From contig CAMYAK010000006.1 of NCBI GenBank assembly GCA_947253765.1, forward strand, positions 1 through 64,000: a DNA stretch of 64,000 nt. The letters are read 5' to 3'. This DNA is from an uncultured Tissierellia bacterium (lineage in GTDB: Bacteria > Bacillota > Clostridia > Tissierellales > Peptoniphilaceae). The notes beneath the pieces were generated by a model. The model saw nothing but the letters and a program-made list of their open reading frames with translations, searched no databases and had not been told where the DNA came from. Below, piece by piece: positions 32,633-41,611 of the stretch (position 1 is the stretch's first letter; every line of letters starts with the position of its first letter). The position numbers and the translations under genes are program-made.

Positions 32633-34477
32633 ATGGGAAAAATTATAGGAATTGACTTAGGAACAACAAACTCTGCAGTAGCAGTTATGGAGGCGGGATC
32701 TCCAAGTATTATCCCAAATGCTGAAGGCAACAGAACTACACCTTCAGTAGTAGCTTTCACAAAAGAGGGAGACAGGTTGGTCGGAGAGACGGCAAAACGT
32801 CAGGCTGTTATGAACCCCGACAGGACAGTTTCCTCAATCAAGCGTGATATGGGCAGTGCAAAAAAGGTAAACATTGACGGCAAGGATTATTCACCGGAAG
32901 AGATATCAGCCATGATCCTTCAGAAGCTGAAATCGGATACGGAATCATATTTGGGAGAAGATGTAACAGAGGCTGTAATTACAGTACCTGCTTACTTCAC
33001 AGATGCTCAACGCCAGGCAACAAAGGATGCGGGAAGAATTGCAGGACTTGAAGTAAAAAGAATTATAAACGAGCCTACAGCTGCAGCCCTTGCTTATGGT
33101 TTGGACAAAGAGCACAACTCTGCAAAGATTATGGTATATGACCTTGGCGGCGGTACATTCGACGTTTCAATCCTCGAAGTAGGGGATGGAGTTTTTGAGG
33201 TATTGGCAACCAGAGGAAACAACCGTTTGGGCGGGGATGACTTTGACCAGAAAATAATGAACTATGTAAATGATCAGTTCATGAAGGAAAACGGGGTTGA
33301 CCTGTTAAAGGATCCCACAAGTGACCAGCGCCTCAAAGATGCTGCTGAAAAAGCTAAGAAAGAGCTTTCAACAGCCATGACAAGCACAATAAACCTGCCC
33401 TTCATCACAGCAGTTAACGGCCAGCCGGTCCACTTAAATATGGACCTGACAAGGGCCAAGTTTGATGAGTTGACAAGTGATCTGGTTAAGAAGACAGAAG
33501 CTCCTGTTCTTGATGCCCTTAAAGATGCGGGCCTGGCAGCTTCAGATATAGACAAGGTTCTTTTGGTAGGCGGATCAACACGTATACCGGCAGTACAGGA
33601 ATCTGTAAAGAAATTGATAGGTAAGGATCCTCAGAAGGACATCAACCCGGATGAGTGTGTGGCTATGGGTGCTGCAATCCAGGGTGGAGTCCTTTCAGGA
33701 GAGGTAAAAGACCTGCTCCTCCTGGACGTCACACCTTTGAGCCTGGGCTTGGAAACACTCGGTGGAGTTATGACAGTCCTGATCCCGAGAAACACGACAA
33801 TTCCTACAAAGAAGAGTCAGGTATTTACAACAGCTGCGGACAATCAGACAACAGTTGATATCCATGTTCTTCAGGGAGAGCGTGAGTTTGCAAGTGACAA
33901 CACAACTTTGGGACGTTTTCAGCTCACAGGCATACCTGCCGCAAGAAGGGGAATTCCACAGATAGAAGTCACCTTTGACATAGATGCAAACGGTATTGTA
34001 AACGTATCGGCCAAGGACCAGGGAACAGGCAAGGAACAGAAGATCACCATAACATCATCAACAAACTTGAGCGAAGACGAGATCAACCGCCGTGTCAAAG
34101 AGGCTGAACAGTATGCTGATGACGACAAGAAGAAGAAGGAATTGGTTGAGGCCAAAAACCAGGCTGAGAGCATGGTCTACCAGACAGAATCAACCCTCAA
34201 AGAAGTTGGCGATAAAATAAGCACAGATGAGAAGAAAAAAGTTGAGGACAAGGTAGAAGACCTTAAAAAGGCTAAAGATTCAGATAATCTTGATGACATC
34301 AAGGCAAAGACAGATGCCCTTATGACAGAACTGAATAACCTGTCTCAGAAGCTATACCAGCAGACCCAAGCCGGACAGGCAAATCCGGGACAGAGCCAGG
34401 CAGGTCCTTCAGCGGACAATGATGTGGTTGATGCCGACTATGAGGTTGTTGACGACGATGAGGACTCAAAAAATTAA
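32633..34477 (+). CDS. dnaK: Molecular chaperone DnaK (Hsp70)
   Basis: 614 residues: ATPase domain (GIDLGTTNSAVAVME, VYDLGGGTFDVSIL, LLVGGSTRIPAVQ), linker DLLLLDVTPLSLG, substrate-binding domain, lid, and the acidic end DADYEVVDDDEDS. Lacks the 24-residue ATPase insertion of Gram-negative DnaK, as is usual in Gram-positives. RBS GGGAGGAATTAG. Third gene of the CIRCE-controlled operon; a weak terminator follows before dnaJ. Confidence 0.98.
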   Translation: MGKIIGIDLGTTNSAVAVMEAGSPSIIPNAEGNRTTPSVVAFTKEGDRLVGETAKRQAVMNPDRTVSSIKRDMGSAKKVNIDGKDYSPEEISAMILQKLKSDTESYLGEDVTEAVITVPAYFTDAQRQATKDAGRIAGLEVKRIINEPTAAALAYGLDKEHNSAKIMVYDLGGGTFDVSILEVGDGVFEVLATRGNNRLGGDDFDQKIMNYVNDQFMKENGVDLLKDPTSDQRLKDAAEKAKKELSTAMTSTINLPFITAVNGQPVHLNMDLTRAKFDELTSDLVKKTEAPVLDALKDAGLAASDIDKVLLVGGSTRIPAVQESVKKLIGKDPQKDINPDECVAMGAAIQGGVLSGEVKDLLLLDVTPLSLGLETLGGVMTVLIPRNTTIPTKKSQVFTTAADNQTTVDIHVLQGEREFASDNTTLGRFQLTGIPAARRGIPQIEVTFDIDANGIVNVSAKDQGTGKEQKITITSSTNLSEDEINRRVKEAEQYADDDKKKKELVEAKNQAESMVYQTESTLKEVGDKISTDEKKKVEDKVEDLKKAKDSDNLDDIKAKTDALMTELNNLSQKLYQQTQAGQANPGQSQAGPSADNDVVDADYEVVDDDEDSKN

Positions 34478-34544
34478 AAATATTAACCTTGTTTAAAAAT
34501 AGGAAGGGCTCTTAAATCAATTAATACAGGATTTAAAGGGTTTT

Positions 34545-34572
34545 AGGACCGGGATGATCTCTCGGTCCTTTT
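34545..34572 (+). terminator. Weak terminator between dnaK and dnaJ
   Basis: AGGACCG/CGGTCCT (34545-34551 with 34563-34569), 11-base loop, then TTT. It may lower dnaJ expression relative to dnaK rather than end the transcript. Confidence 0.6.
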
Positions 34573-34651
34573 CCTGTCTATTTGCCAAGTTGTAACATAG
34601 ACTTTAAAATGGTGGGTATAGTCAAAAAACAGATGATTGAAAGGAGCTAGC

Positions 34652-35776
34652 GTGAAAGATCCTTATGAAGTGCTTGGCGTTGATCGAAACGCCGATATTA
34701 GCAGCATAAAGAGTGCATATAGAAAAAAAGCGAAAAAATACCATCCGGACCTGAATCCCGGAGATAAGCATGCTGAAGAAATGTTCAAAGAGCTTTCTAC
34801 TGCCTATGATATCCTCCAGGATGATGAAAAAAGAAGGCTATACGACACCTATGGGGCAAGCGCCTTTGAAAATGGCGGAATGGGCGGGGCTTCTAATTTC
34901 GGAGGCTTCGGTTTTGATATGAACGACATCTTCGGGGACCTATTCTCGGATTTATTTGGAGGTGGAAGAACAAGCTCATACAGAAACGTGAGGAGAAAGG
35001 GCGAGGATATAAGAATAGAGTTGGAACTGAGCTTTAAAGAAGCTGTTTTCGGCTGCAAAAAGAAGATCCAATTCAAAAGAAAAGAAAGCTGTAGTCATTG
35101 TCACGGGACAGGAGCCGAGCCCGGCAGCAATAAAAAAACCTGCCCAAGGTGCCAGGGAAGCGGCGTGGTCCAGCAGCAGATAAATTCCCCATTCGGAAGA
35201 ATGATAAATCAGACCACCTGCCCCCAATGCCATGGTGAGGGAAGGATCATAGAAAAACCATGCAAGGCATGCTCAGGTTCGGGAAGGGAGAGCAAGAAGG
35301 TAAGCTTGAATGTTAACATACCGGCCGGAGTGGATGACGGGAACATTATCCCTATGTCAGGCCAGGCCCACGGGGGCCTAAATGGGGGGCCTGCAGGTGA
35401 TGTATATATAATTTTAAGAGTTGAACCGTCCGGCATATTTGAACGTCGGAGAAACGATCTCTATGTAGACCTGCCGATTTCTTTCAGCCAGGCTGTTTTC
35501 GGTGACAAGGTAGAAGTTCCGGTTTTGGAAGGCCGTGAGAAATTTGACCTTCCGGAGGGGACACAGACCGGAAGTACCTTCAAATTGAAGGGCAAGGGCG
35601 TAAAGGATGTAAGGACAGGTAGGCCGGGTGACCTCATATTCAGAGTAAATATAGAGACCCCCAAAAATCTCAACCATGACCAAAAAGAGGCCCTCAAGGC
35701 TTTCCAAGAGACCATGGGCGAGGAAACGGAAGCAAAAAAGAATTTTTGGGACAAGGTTAAGGATGTGTTTTCATGA
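34652..35776 (+). CDS. dnaJ: Chaperone protein DnaJ (Hsp40)
   Basis: 374 residues: J domain with KYHPDLNPG (HPD), Gly/Phe-rich linker (FGGFGFDMNDIFGDLF), four zinc-binding repeats CSHCHGTG, CPRCQGSG, CPQCHGEG, CKACSGSG, and the two C-terminal beta domains. Stimulates DnaK ATPase and delivers unfolded proteins. GTG start at 34652, after AAAGGAGCTAGC. Its stop overlaps the mtaB start (ATGATG), so the two are translationally coupled. Confidence 0.97.
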   Translation: MKDPYEVLGVDRNADISSIKSAYRKKAKKYHPDLNPGDKHAEEMFKELSTAYDILQDDEKRRLYDTYGASAFENGGMGGASNFGGFGFDMNDIFGDLFSDLFGGGRTSSYRNVRRKGEDIRIELELSFKEAVFGCKKKIQFKRKESCSHCHGTGAEPGSNKKTCPRCQGSGVVQQQINSPFGRMINQTTCPQCHGEGRIIEKPCKACSGSGRESKKVSLNVNIPAGVDDGNIIPMSGQAHGGLNGGPAGDVYIILRVEPSGIFERRRNDLYVDLPISFSQAVFGDKVEVPVLEGREKFDLPEGTQTGSTFKLKGKGVKDVRTGRPGDLIFRVNIETPKNLNHDQKEALKAFQETMGEETEAKKNFWDKVKDVFS

Positions 35777-37086
35777 TGGGAACTTTTTATTTCAAGACCC
35801 TGGGCTGCAAAGTTAACAGCTATGAGACTGAGGCTATGGAGGAGCTCTTTATTAAGGCCGGCTACAAAAAGGCGGATATGGCGGATGAGAGTGACGTTTT
35901 TGTCATAAATACCTGCACGGTAACCCATGTTTCAGACTCAAAGTCCAGGCAGATGATAAGAAGGGCAAAGAGAAAAAATCCCGATTCCATTGTGTGTGTG
36001 GTTGGATGCTATTGTCAAGTCGACCCGGAAGCTGTCTCATCCATTGAGGGAGTTGACATAATAATAGGGAGCAAGGGAAGGTCCCGTATTGTGGATTTGG
36101 TTGAGGAGTTCAAGGACAAGGGGGAGAAGATAATATCCATTCCCAACCTTGAGGAAAACAGGGGGTTTGATGACCTTGAGATCCATACTGAGCTTGACAC
36201 AACAAGAGCAGCCATAAAAATCCAGGAAGGCTGCGATATGTTCTGTACGTATTGCATAATTCCCTACGCAAGAGGCCACATAGCCTCAAGAAGCATGGAT
36301 TCAATCGTCAAAGAAGCGGAAAACCTGTCTCGCAGGGGCTTCAAAGAATTGGTTCTTACAGGAATACACGTTGCAAGTTACGGCAAGGAGCCGGGAGGCC
36401 AAGGAGACCTTATCGATGTTGTCGAAAGGGTTGGACAGATTGAGGGAATTGAGAGGATTCGCCTATCTTCAATCGAACCCAGGTGGGTCAACATGGAAAA
36501 ACTCCAAAGACTCAAGGCGACGGGCAAATTTTGTCACCACTTTCACCTGTCCCTCCAGTCAGGCTCGGACCACATTCTTGAGCTTATGAACAGGAAATAC
36601 AATACTAAGATATATTTTGAAAAAATAAACTTGATTCGGTCGGTATTTCCCGATGTCGGCCTAACAACAGACGTGATTGTAGGCTTTCCCGGGGAAAGTG
36701 ACAAGGACTTTCATGACAGCATGGACTTTTGCAAAAAAGTCGGCTTTTCAAGGATGCATATTTTCCCATATTCTCCAAGGCAGGGCACACCCGCAGCACT
36801 TTTTGACAATCAAATTGACCCGCAGATAAAAAAAGAAAGGGCTGAAGAATTTAAAAAGCTGGAATTAGCCCTAAGACACGATTTTATGGATTCAATGGAA
36901 GGCAAGCCATGTGAGGTCCTGGTTGAAGAAGGAGACGGCTCAAGCCCATATTTGGAGGGATATGCCGGCAATTACGTCAGGATGAGACTTGCAAGGGATG
37001 AAAACATCATAAACACGGTCCTGAGCGGAAAATTTGGAAAGAGAGTAGGAGATTGTGTAGAATTTATTGGGGACGGGAAAATTTAA
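35773..37086 (+). CDS. mtaB: tRNA (N6-L-threonylcarbamoyladenosine(37)-C2) methylthiotransferase MtaB
   Basis: 437 residues. N-terminal UPF0004 domain (TLGCKVNSYETEAM), radical SAM motif CDMFCTYCIIPYARG, and C-terminal TRAM domain. Adds a methylthio group to t6A37 in tRNAs reading ANN codons. In B. subtilis prmA and rsmE lie between dnaJ and this gene; here they are missing and mtaB overlaps the dnaJ stop directly. The second ATG at 35776 is an equally possible start. Confidence 0.96.
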   Translation: MMGTFYFKTLGCKVNSYETEAMEELFIKAGYKKADMADESDVFVINTCTVTHVSDSKSRQMIRRAKRKNPDSIVCVVGCYCQVDPEAVSSIEGVDIIIGSKGRSRIVDLVEEFKDKGEKIISIPNLEENRGFDDLEIHTELDTTRAAIKIQEGCDMFCTYCIIPYARGHIASRSMDSIVKEAENLSRRGFKELVLTGIHVASYGKEPGGQGDLIDVVERVGQIEGIERIRLSSIEPRWVNMEKLQRLKATGKFCHHFHLSLQSGSDHILELMNRKYNTKIYFEKINLIRSVFPDVGLTTDVIVGFPGESDKDFHDSMDFCKKVGFSRMHIFPYSPRQGTPAALFDNQIDPQIKKERAEEFKKLELALRHDFMDSMEGKPCEVLVEEGDGSSPYLEGYAGNYVRMRLARDENIINTVLSGKFGKRVGDCVEFIGDGKI

Positions 37087-37104
37087 AATATTAAGGAGGG
37101 GAAA

Positions 37105-37458
37105 ATGGAAGATTGCATTTTTTGCAAGCTTGCTAACGGACAAATTCCAACAGATTTGGTATATGAGGATGATGAAGTAGCCGCTTTTAAAGATGTAAAT
37201 CCCAAGGCGAAAATTCACTATCTTTTCGTTCCGAAAGAGCACATTTCTTCAATGAACGAATGCGCTCAGGATGGAACAATAATGGCCCATATTTTTCAAG
37301 CAATAGCCAAGGTGGCTAAAAGAGATGGCTTTGATAGAAACGGCTACAGGATTGTTTCTAATTGTGGAAAAGACGGAGGTCAAACTGTTCACCACCTGCA
37401 TGTTCATGTTTTGGCAGGAGAACCGGTCAGATTTCCGGGCTTTGATGAAGAAGACTGA
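37105..37458 (+). CDS. hinT: HIT-family purine nucleotide phosphoramidase
   Basis: 117 residues of the HinT type: CIFCKLANGQIPTDLVYEDD at the N-terminus and the histidine triad HHLHVHVLAG near the end. Hydrolyses AMP-lysine and other nucleoside phosphoramidates. RBS TAAGGAGGGG, 18 nt after mtaB and so likely in the same transcript. Confidence 0.95.
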   Translation: MEDCIFCKLANGQIPTDLVYEDDEVAAFKDVNPKAKIHYLFVPKEHISSMNECAQDGTIMAHIFQAIAKVAKRDGFDRNGYRIVSNCGKDGGQTVHHLHVHVLAGEPVRFPGFDEED

Positions 37459-37480
37459 ATATTTTAAAAGGAGAGAAATT

Positions 37481-38032
37481 ATGAAGAAGAAAATTTTTGC
37501 ATTACTGTTGTCCATGTCATTGGTTTTTACCGCATGTTCAGGAACTGCGGAAGCACCGTCTGAAAAATCAAGCGCAGATACTTCTGCGAGCAGTGAAAGT
37601 TCAGAATATGTTATCCCCAGCCAGCAGGAAGATACTTCTGCTAAAACCCTGACCCGTGAGGAAAGGCACACATTCGCCAAATTCATGGGGTCTCTTGCAA
37701 ACCTTAATTTGGATAAGGCCGGATCAAGCCTTGAAGTTGCAGGCGTTTTTTCTGAAATGGCCAACAACTTTGAGTTTTACAAAACAAAGGCTGAGGTTTT
37801 AAAGGAAGCTTGTGTAGATTACCTGGCAGATGCACCGGGATTACCTGAAAAAGAAGTTTTGGCAAAAAATGTAAAATCATTGAAAGAATTCTTAAAAATG
37901 TATGAAGAAGATCCCGAATCGGCAAAAGGTCAAATAAAAGACAGTGGAAATGAACTTAAAGCAACACTTGAAATAGAGGAATTACAAGGCTTTGTAACCA
38001 TGTTGCAGGATGCCGTCAAAAATATGAAATAA
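37481..38032 (+). CDS. Lipoprotein of unknown function
   Basis: 183 residues: signal peptide with lipobox FTAC, a Ser/Thr/Glu-rich spacer (about 22-50), then a helical domain (EERHTFAKFMGSLANLNLDK). Helices only, no recognisable motif. AAAAGGAGAG before the ATG at 37481; longer in-frame versions starting inside hinT are rejected for lack of an RBS. It lies between hinT and asd, in the same direction. Extracytoplasmic; function unknown. Confidence 0.7.
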   Translation: MKKKIFALLLSMSLVFTACSGTAEAPSEKSSADTSASSESSEYVIPSQQEDTSAKTLTREERHTFAKFMGSLANLNLDKAGSSLEVAGVFSEMANNFEFYKTKAEVLKEACVDYLADAPGLPEKEVLAKNVKSLKEFLKMYEEDPESAKGQIKDSGNELKATLEIEELQGFVTMLQDAVKNMK

Positions 38033-38047
38033 TCAGGAGGTGGGGCT

Positions 38048-39034
38048 ATGAAAAAATATAATGTGGCTCTTGTAGGGGCTACAGGATTGGTCGGCAGGAC
38101 CATACTCCGGGTTCTTGAGGAAAGAAACTTCCCCATAAACAAGCTGGTAGCTTTGGCTTCAAAGAAATCGGCCGGAACCAAGGAGATTTTTAGAGGAGAA
38201 GAGATTACTGTAAGGGAGCTTACAGAGGAGTCTTTCACACTCGATATTGACATAGCCCTATTTTCTGCAGGTTCAGGGGTTTCGGAAAAATTCGGCCCCC
38301 TTGCCGCGGAAAAAGGAATTCTGGTAGTGGACAATTCTTCGCAATGGAGGATGACCGAGGGAATACCGCTTATAGTTCCGGAGGTCAATCCTGAGGATTT
38401 CAGGTCTCCCGGAATTATAGCCAATCCAAATTGTTCAACTATTCAGTGTATGGCGGTTTTAATGGCCTTAAGAGACCTATATGGTTTGAAGAGGGTTATC
38501 TTTTCAACCTACCAGGCTTGCGCAGGGGCCGGAATTAAGGGCCTGCATGACTTGGAAAACGGGACAACTGAAACATTTGATGCTCCCATAAGCAAGAACG
38601 TCCTATGCAGGATAGACAAGTTTTTAGATAACGGCTACACCAAGGAAGAGATGAAAATGGTAAATGAAACCAGAAAAATACTCCACCTGCCGGATTTAGC
38701 CGTTACCGCTACGGCTGTAAGGGTTCCGGTTGACTATGGCCATTCAATATCTGTCAATGTTGAGCTTGAGAACGACTTTGATATTGGAGAAATAAAGGAG
38801 GCCTTCTCAAAGATTACAGGTCTTGTTGTTAAAGATGATCCGGAGAATCTCCTTTATCCCATGCCTTTAGACGTGAAGTACAAGGACGATATATATGTTG
38901 GAAGGATCCGCCGGGATTTTTCATGTGAAAATGCCTTAAATCTTTGGATAGTTGCCGACAACATAAGAAAGGGAGCGGCCACAAATACCGTTCAGATAGC
39001 CGAATTGGCCTTGAAAAACACCAAGGAGGCTTAG
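38048..39034 (+). CDS. asd: Aspartate-semialdehyde dehydrogenase
   Basis: 328 residues. NADP-binding N-terminus (YNVALVGATGLVGRTIL), catalytic Cys129 in NPNCSTIQ, the TYQACAGAG loop and the C-terminal AATNTVQIAEL. Reduces aspartyl phosphate to the semialdehyde, the branch point to lysine/diaminopimelate, threonine and methionine. No other gene of that pathway is in the window. RBS CAGGAGGTGG. Its stop abuts the start of the phosphorylase gene. Confidence 0.96.
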   Translation: MKKYNVALVGATGLVGRTILRVLEERNFPINKLVALASKKSAGTKEIFRGEEITVRELTEESFTLDIDIALFSAGSGVSEKFGPLAAEKGILVVDNSSQWRMTEGIPLIVPEVNPEDFRSPGIIANPNCSTIQCMAVLMALRDLYGLKRVIFSTYQACAGAGIKGLHDLENGTTETFDAPISKNVLCRIDKFLDNGYTKEEMKMVNETRKILHLPDLAVTATAVRVPVDYGHSISVNVELENDFDIGEIKEAFSKITGLVVKDDPENLLYPMPLDVKYKDDIYVGRIRRDFSCENALNLWIVADNIRKGAATNTVQIAELALKNTKEA

Positions 39035-39856
39035 ATGAAATACGATTACGAGTATTGCTCCAAAGCTGCGGACTACATAAAATCAAAAGTGGATTTTATC
39101 CCTGAGATAGGAATAATTTTGGGAACCGGGCTTGGACCTCTGGCTGAAAAAATAGTTGATCCGGTACAAATTCCATATGGAGAAATTCCGAATTTTCTTA
39201 TTTCTACAGCACCAAGGCATGCCGGTAAAATGATCCTGGGAAAGCTTTCGGGGAAGAAAGTTATTTGTATGTCGGGTCGCTTTCACCAGTATGAGGGCTA
39301 TTCTTATGAAGACCTGGTTCTTCCGGTCAGGGTATTGAAGCTTATGGGAATCAAGTGCCTGATCCTTTCAAATGCTTGTGGCGGTATAAATCTCAGCTAC
39401 AAGGTTGGAGACATAATGCTGATTGAGGACCATATTAAAATGACCGGAGCATCGCCTTTAAGGGGGCCTAATGATGATGAGTTCGGCCCGAGATTTTTCG
39501 ATGTGTCGGACCTATATTCAAAAGAGCTCAGAGGAATCGCAAAGGAGACAGCCAAGCAAATAGGCCTGGACTTAAAAGAGGGGGTTTACTTTTTTATGAC
39601 AGGCCCTCAATACGAAAGTGCAGCCGAGGTCAGGGCAATAAGAATTCTTGGTGGTGATGTTGTAGGCATGTCGACAGTTACGGAAGCCTTGACTGCAGCA
39701 CATTGCGGTCTGCCGGTCATTGGATTTTCGGTCGTTTCAAATATGGCAACAGGTGCTTCCGATCAGGTCTTGAGTTCAGAAGATGTGGAAAAGGCGGCCG
39801 CTAGGGTCTCCCGTGAATTCAGCGACTATATTGAAGAACTCTTGAAGAGGCTCTGA
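39035..39856 (+). CDS. punA: Purine-nucleoside phosphorylase (class I, PunA type)
   Basis: 273 residues, trimeric low-mass PNP family: GIILGTGLGPLAEKI, ISTAPRHAGKMILGKLSGK, ILSNACGGINLSYKVGD, GMSTVTEALTAAHCGLPVI. Cleaves inosine and guanosine with phosphate for purine salvage. The ATG begins right after the asd stop, with AAGGAGG inside asd, so the two are coupled although in different pathways. Ends at a strong bidirectional terminator. Confidence 0.94.
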   Translation: MKYDYEYCSKAADYIKSKVDFIPEIGIILGTGLGPLAEKIVDPVQIPYGEIPNFLISTAPRHAGKMILGKLSGKKVICMSGRFHQYEGYSYEDLVLPVRVLKLMGIKCLILSNACGGINLSYKVGDIMLIEDHIKMTGASPLRGPNDDEFGPRFFDVSDLYSKELRGIAKETAKQIGLDLKEGVYFFMTGPQYESAAEVRAIRILGGDVVGMSTVTEALTAAHCGLPVIGFSVVSNMATGASDQVLSSEDVEKAAARVSREFSDYIEELLKRL

Positions 39857-39905
39857 AAAGTCCACGATATTAAATGAAAATATTATTTAGAAACGAAAAA
39901 GCTAA

Positions 39906-39933
39906 AACCCCGCCAATTAATTTTGGCGGGGTT
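39906..39933. terminator. Bidirectional terminator between punA and kdgK
   Basis: Perfect 11-bp stem AACCCCGCCAA/TTGGCGGGGTT (39906-39916 with 39923-39933), loop AATTTT-like, flanked by A- and T-rich runs serving both convergent transcripts. Confidence 0.92.
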
Positions 39934-39955
39934 ATATTTTTTATATCTAAATTAC

Positions 39956-40978
39956 TTATCTCTGGATCCTGGCCGAGCTTGAACCCTTTGCAGCATTTTC
40001 AATCTCTGACCTGCTGGCAAGGTTGAAATCTCCGGGTACAGTGTGTTTGACAGCCAGGGCTGCGGTTGCAAAGTTAATTACATCCTGCATGGGTTTTCCA
40101 TCAAGCAGGGCACAATCAAGGCCTGCAGCAAAGGCATCGCCTATTCCGACTCTGTCGATAATGGGTGTTTGATAGTCGCCCGACCTGTAGAAATGCGTGC
40201 CGTCGAAGAGAAGGCCTCTCCAAACCTTGTCAATTCCAAATGAAGCCGGATTAAAAACGCCTGCAAATATCTTGACATTTGGGAAGGCATCGGATTGGGC
40301 CTGCTGGACCCTCTGGAAGGTAACCTCATCAAGATCCTCACTTGGGTCAACTCCATCCGGAACAACACCAAGTCCCTCAAAAATATCTTCATCATTGGCT
40401 ATACAGATGTCAACGTAGGGCATAAATTCCTTTGCAAAAGCCTGGGCCTCGGCACCGGACCAAAGCGTTGAGCGGTAGTTGGCGTCAAATGATACTAAGG
40501 CCCCGTGTTTTTTTGCCATTTCAGCAGCCTTCAATGCAAGTTCAGCCCCATTTTTAGAAATTGCGGCAGTTATTCCTGATGTGTGGAAAAGGGCGCAGCC
40601 GTCAAAAATCGCATCCCAGTCAAATTCATCTACAGAGGCTTGGGAAATCGAGGAGTTTTTACGATCATATATAACCTTGGAGGCCCTGCTGCCACCTGTA
40701 TTTTCCAGGTAATAGACCCCCAGTCTTTCTCCGCCCCTGGCAATATGTTCCGTATTAACGCCATTTGCCCTCAGGGCATTAATTGATGCCTGGCCGATCT
40801 CATGGGTCGGAACCTTGGTTACATAGGTTGTTGAATAACCCAGGGTCTGCATGCTGACTCCCCAGTTGGCCTCTCCGCCTCCATAAAAGAGGTCGAAAGA
40901 CCTGGCCTGAAGGAAACGATCATGGCGTGGCGGGGACAAGCGAATCAGAAGTTCACCTAAAGATACGACTTTTTTCAT
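39956..40978 (-). CDS. kdgK: 2-dehydro-3-deoxygluconate kinase
   Basis: 340-residue PfkB-family sugar kinase: N-terminal GELLIRLSPPRHDRF, FYGGGEANWGVSM substrate loop and the ATP/anion-hole motif GIGDAFAAGLDCALL. Phosphorylates KDG to KDPG. Last gene of the hexuronate operon; its ATG overlaps the eda stop (ATGA). The operon order and the eda neighbour fix the substrate. Confidence 0.93.
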   Translation of the reverse strand: MKKVVSLGELLIRLSPPRHDRFLQARSFDLFYGGGEANWGVSMQTLGYSTTYVTKVPTHEIGQASINALRANGVNTEHIARGGERLGVYYLENTGGSRASKVIYDRKNSSISQASVDEFDWDAIFDGCALFHTSGITAAISKNGAELALKAAEMAKKHGALVSFDANYRSTLWSGAEAQAFAKEFMPYVDICIANDEDIFEGLGVVPDGVDPSEDLDEVTFQRVQQAQSDAFPNVKIFAGVFNPASFGIDKVWRGLLFDGTHFYRSGDYQTPIIDRVGIGDAFAAGLDCALLDGKPMQDVINFATAALAVKHTVPGDFNLASRSEIENAAKGSSSARIQR

Positions 40979-41601
40979 CTGCGAGCCTCCTCAATTCTTT
41001 CAAGAAATACCTTGCATTTTTTCACAATTTCTTCTTCACTGCCTTTAACAAGCTGGGAACCTACGCCCACGGCATAAGCACCCTTGGCAAACCAATCTTT
41101 GACATTGTCAACATCAACCCCGCCGGTAGGCATAAGCTTGGCCTGGGGCAGGGGACCGTGAATGGCACCGAAATATCCGGGGCCCACCATAGAACCCGGG
41201 AAGATCTTTATAATATCAACGCCGTATTTCAGGGCCTCTGTGACCTCTGTGGCGGTAATGCAGCCGGGCATATAGGGAACCTGATAGAGATTGCAGAGCT
41301 TGGCAACTTCCTTATCAAAGGCCGGAGAGACTATAAAGTTGGCCCCGTTCATAATGGCAAGTCTTGCCGTCGTGGGATCGAGAACAGTTCCGGCTCCCAA
41401 AAGGGCCTTATCGCCAAGCTCTTCCCGTATTGACTTCATAACATCAAGAGCATCCGGTACGGTGAATGTAACTTCAAGTATATTTACACCGCCCTTTACA
41501 CAGGCTCTTGAGAAGTTCAAGGCCTCTTCCTTATCACGTCCTCTAATAACGGCAACTATGCCGAGTTCATGGACCCTATTCAAAACTTCATATTTTTCCA
41601 T
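40975..41601 (-). CDS. eda: KDPG/KHG aldolase
   Basis: 208-residue class I aldolase. Start region GIVAVIRGRDKEEAL, GAGTVLDPTTARLAIMNG and the Schiff-base lysine region GVDIIKIFPGSMVGP. Splits 2-keto-3-deoxy-6-phosphogluconate into pyruvate and glyceraldehyde 3-phosphate. RBS AAGGAGG; 10 nt after uxuA, overlapping kdgK by four bases. Confidence 0.95.
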   Translation of the reverse strand: MEKYEVLNRVHELGIVAVIRGRDKEEALNFSRACVKGGVNILEVTFTVPDALDVMKSIREELGDKALLGAGTVLDPTTARLAIMNGANFIVSPAFDKEVAKLCNLYQVPYMPGCITATEVTEALKYGVDIIKIFPGSMVGPGYFGAIHGPLPQAKLMPTGGVDVDNVKDWFAKGAYAVGVGSQLVKGSEEEIVKKCKVFLERIEEARR

Positions 41602-41611
41602 TTAAGCCTCC

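Noticed and set aside
37325..37480. Longer version of the 183-residue lipoprotein starting inside hinT
   Set aside because: No RBS, and it would bury the signal peptide; the ATG at 37481 has AAAAGGAGAG and a proper lipoprotein start.
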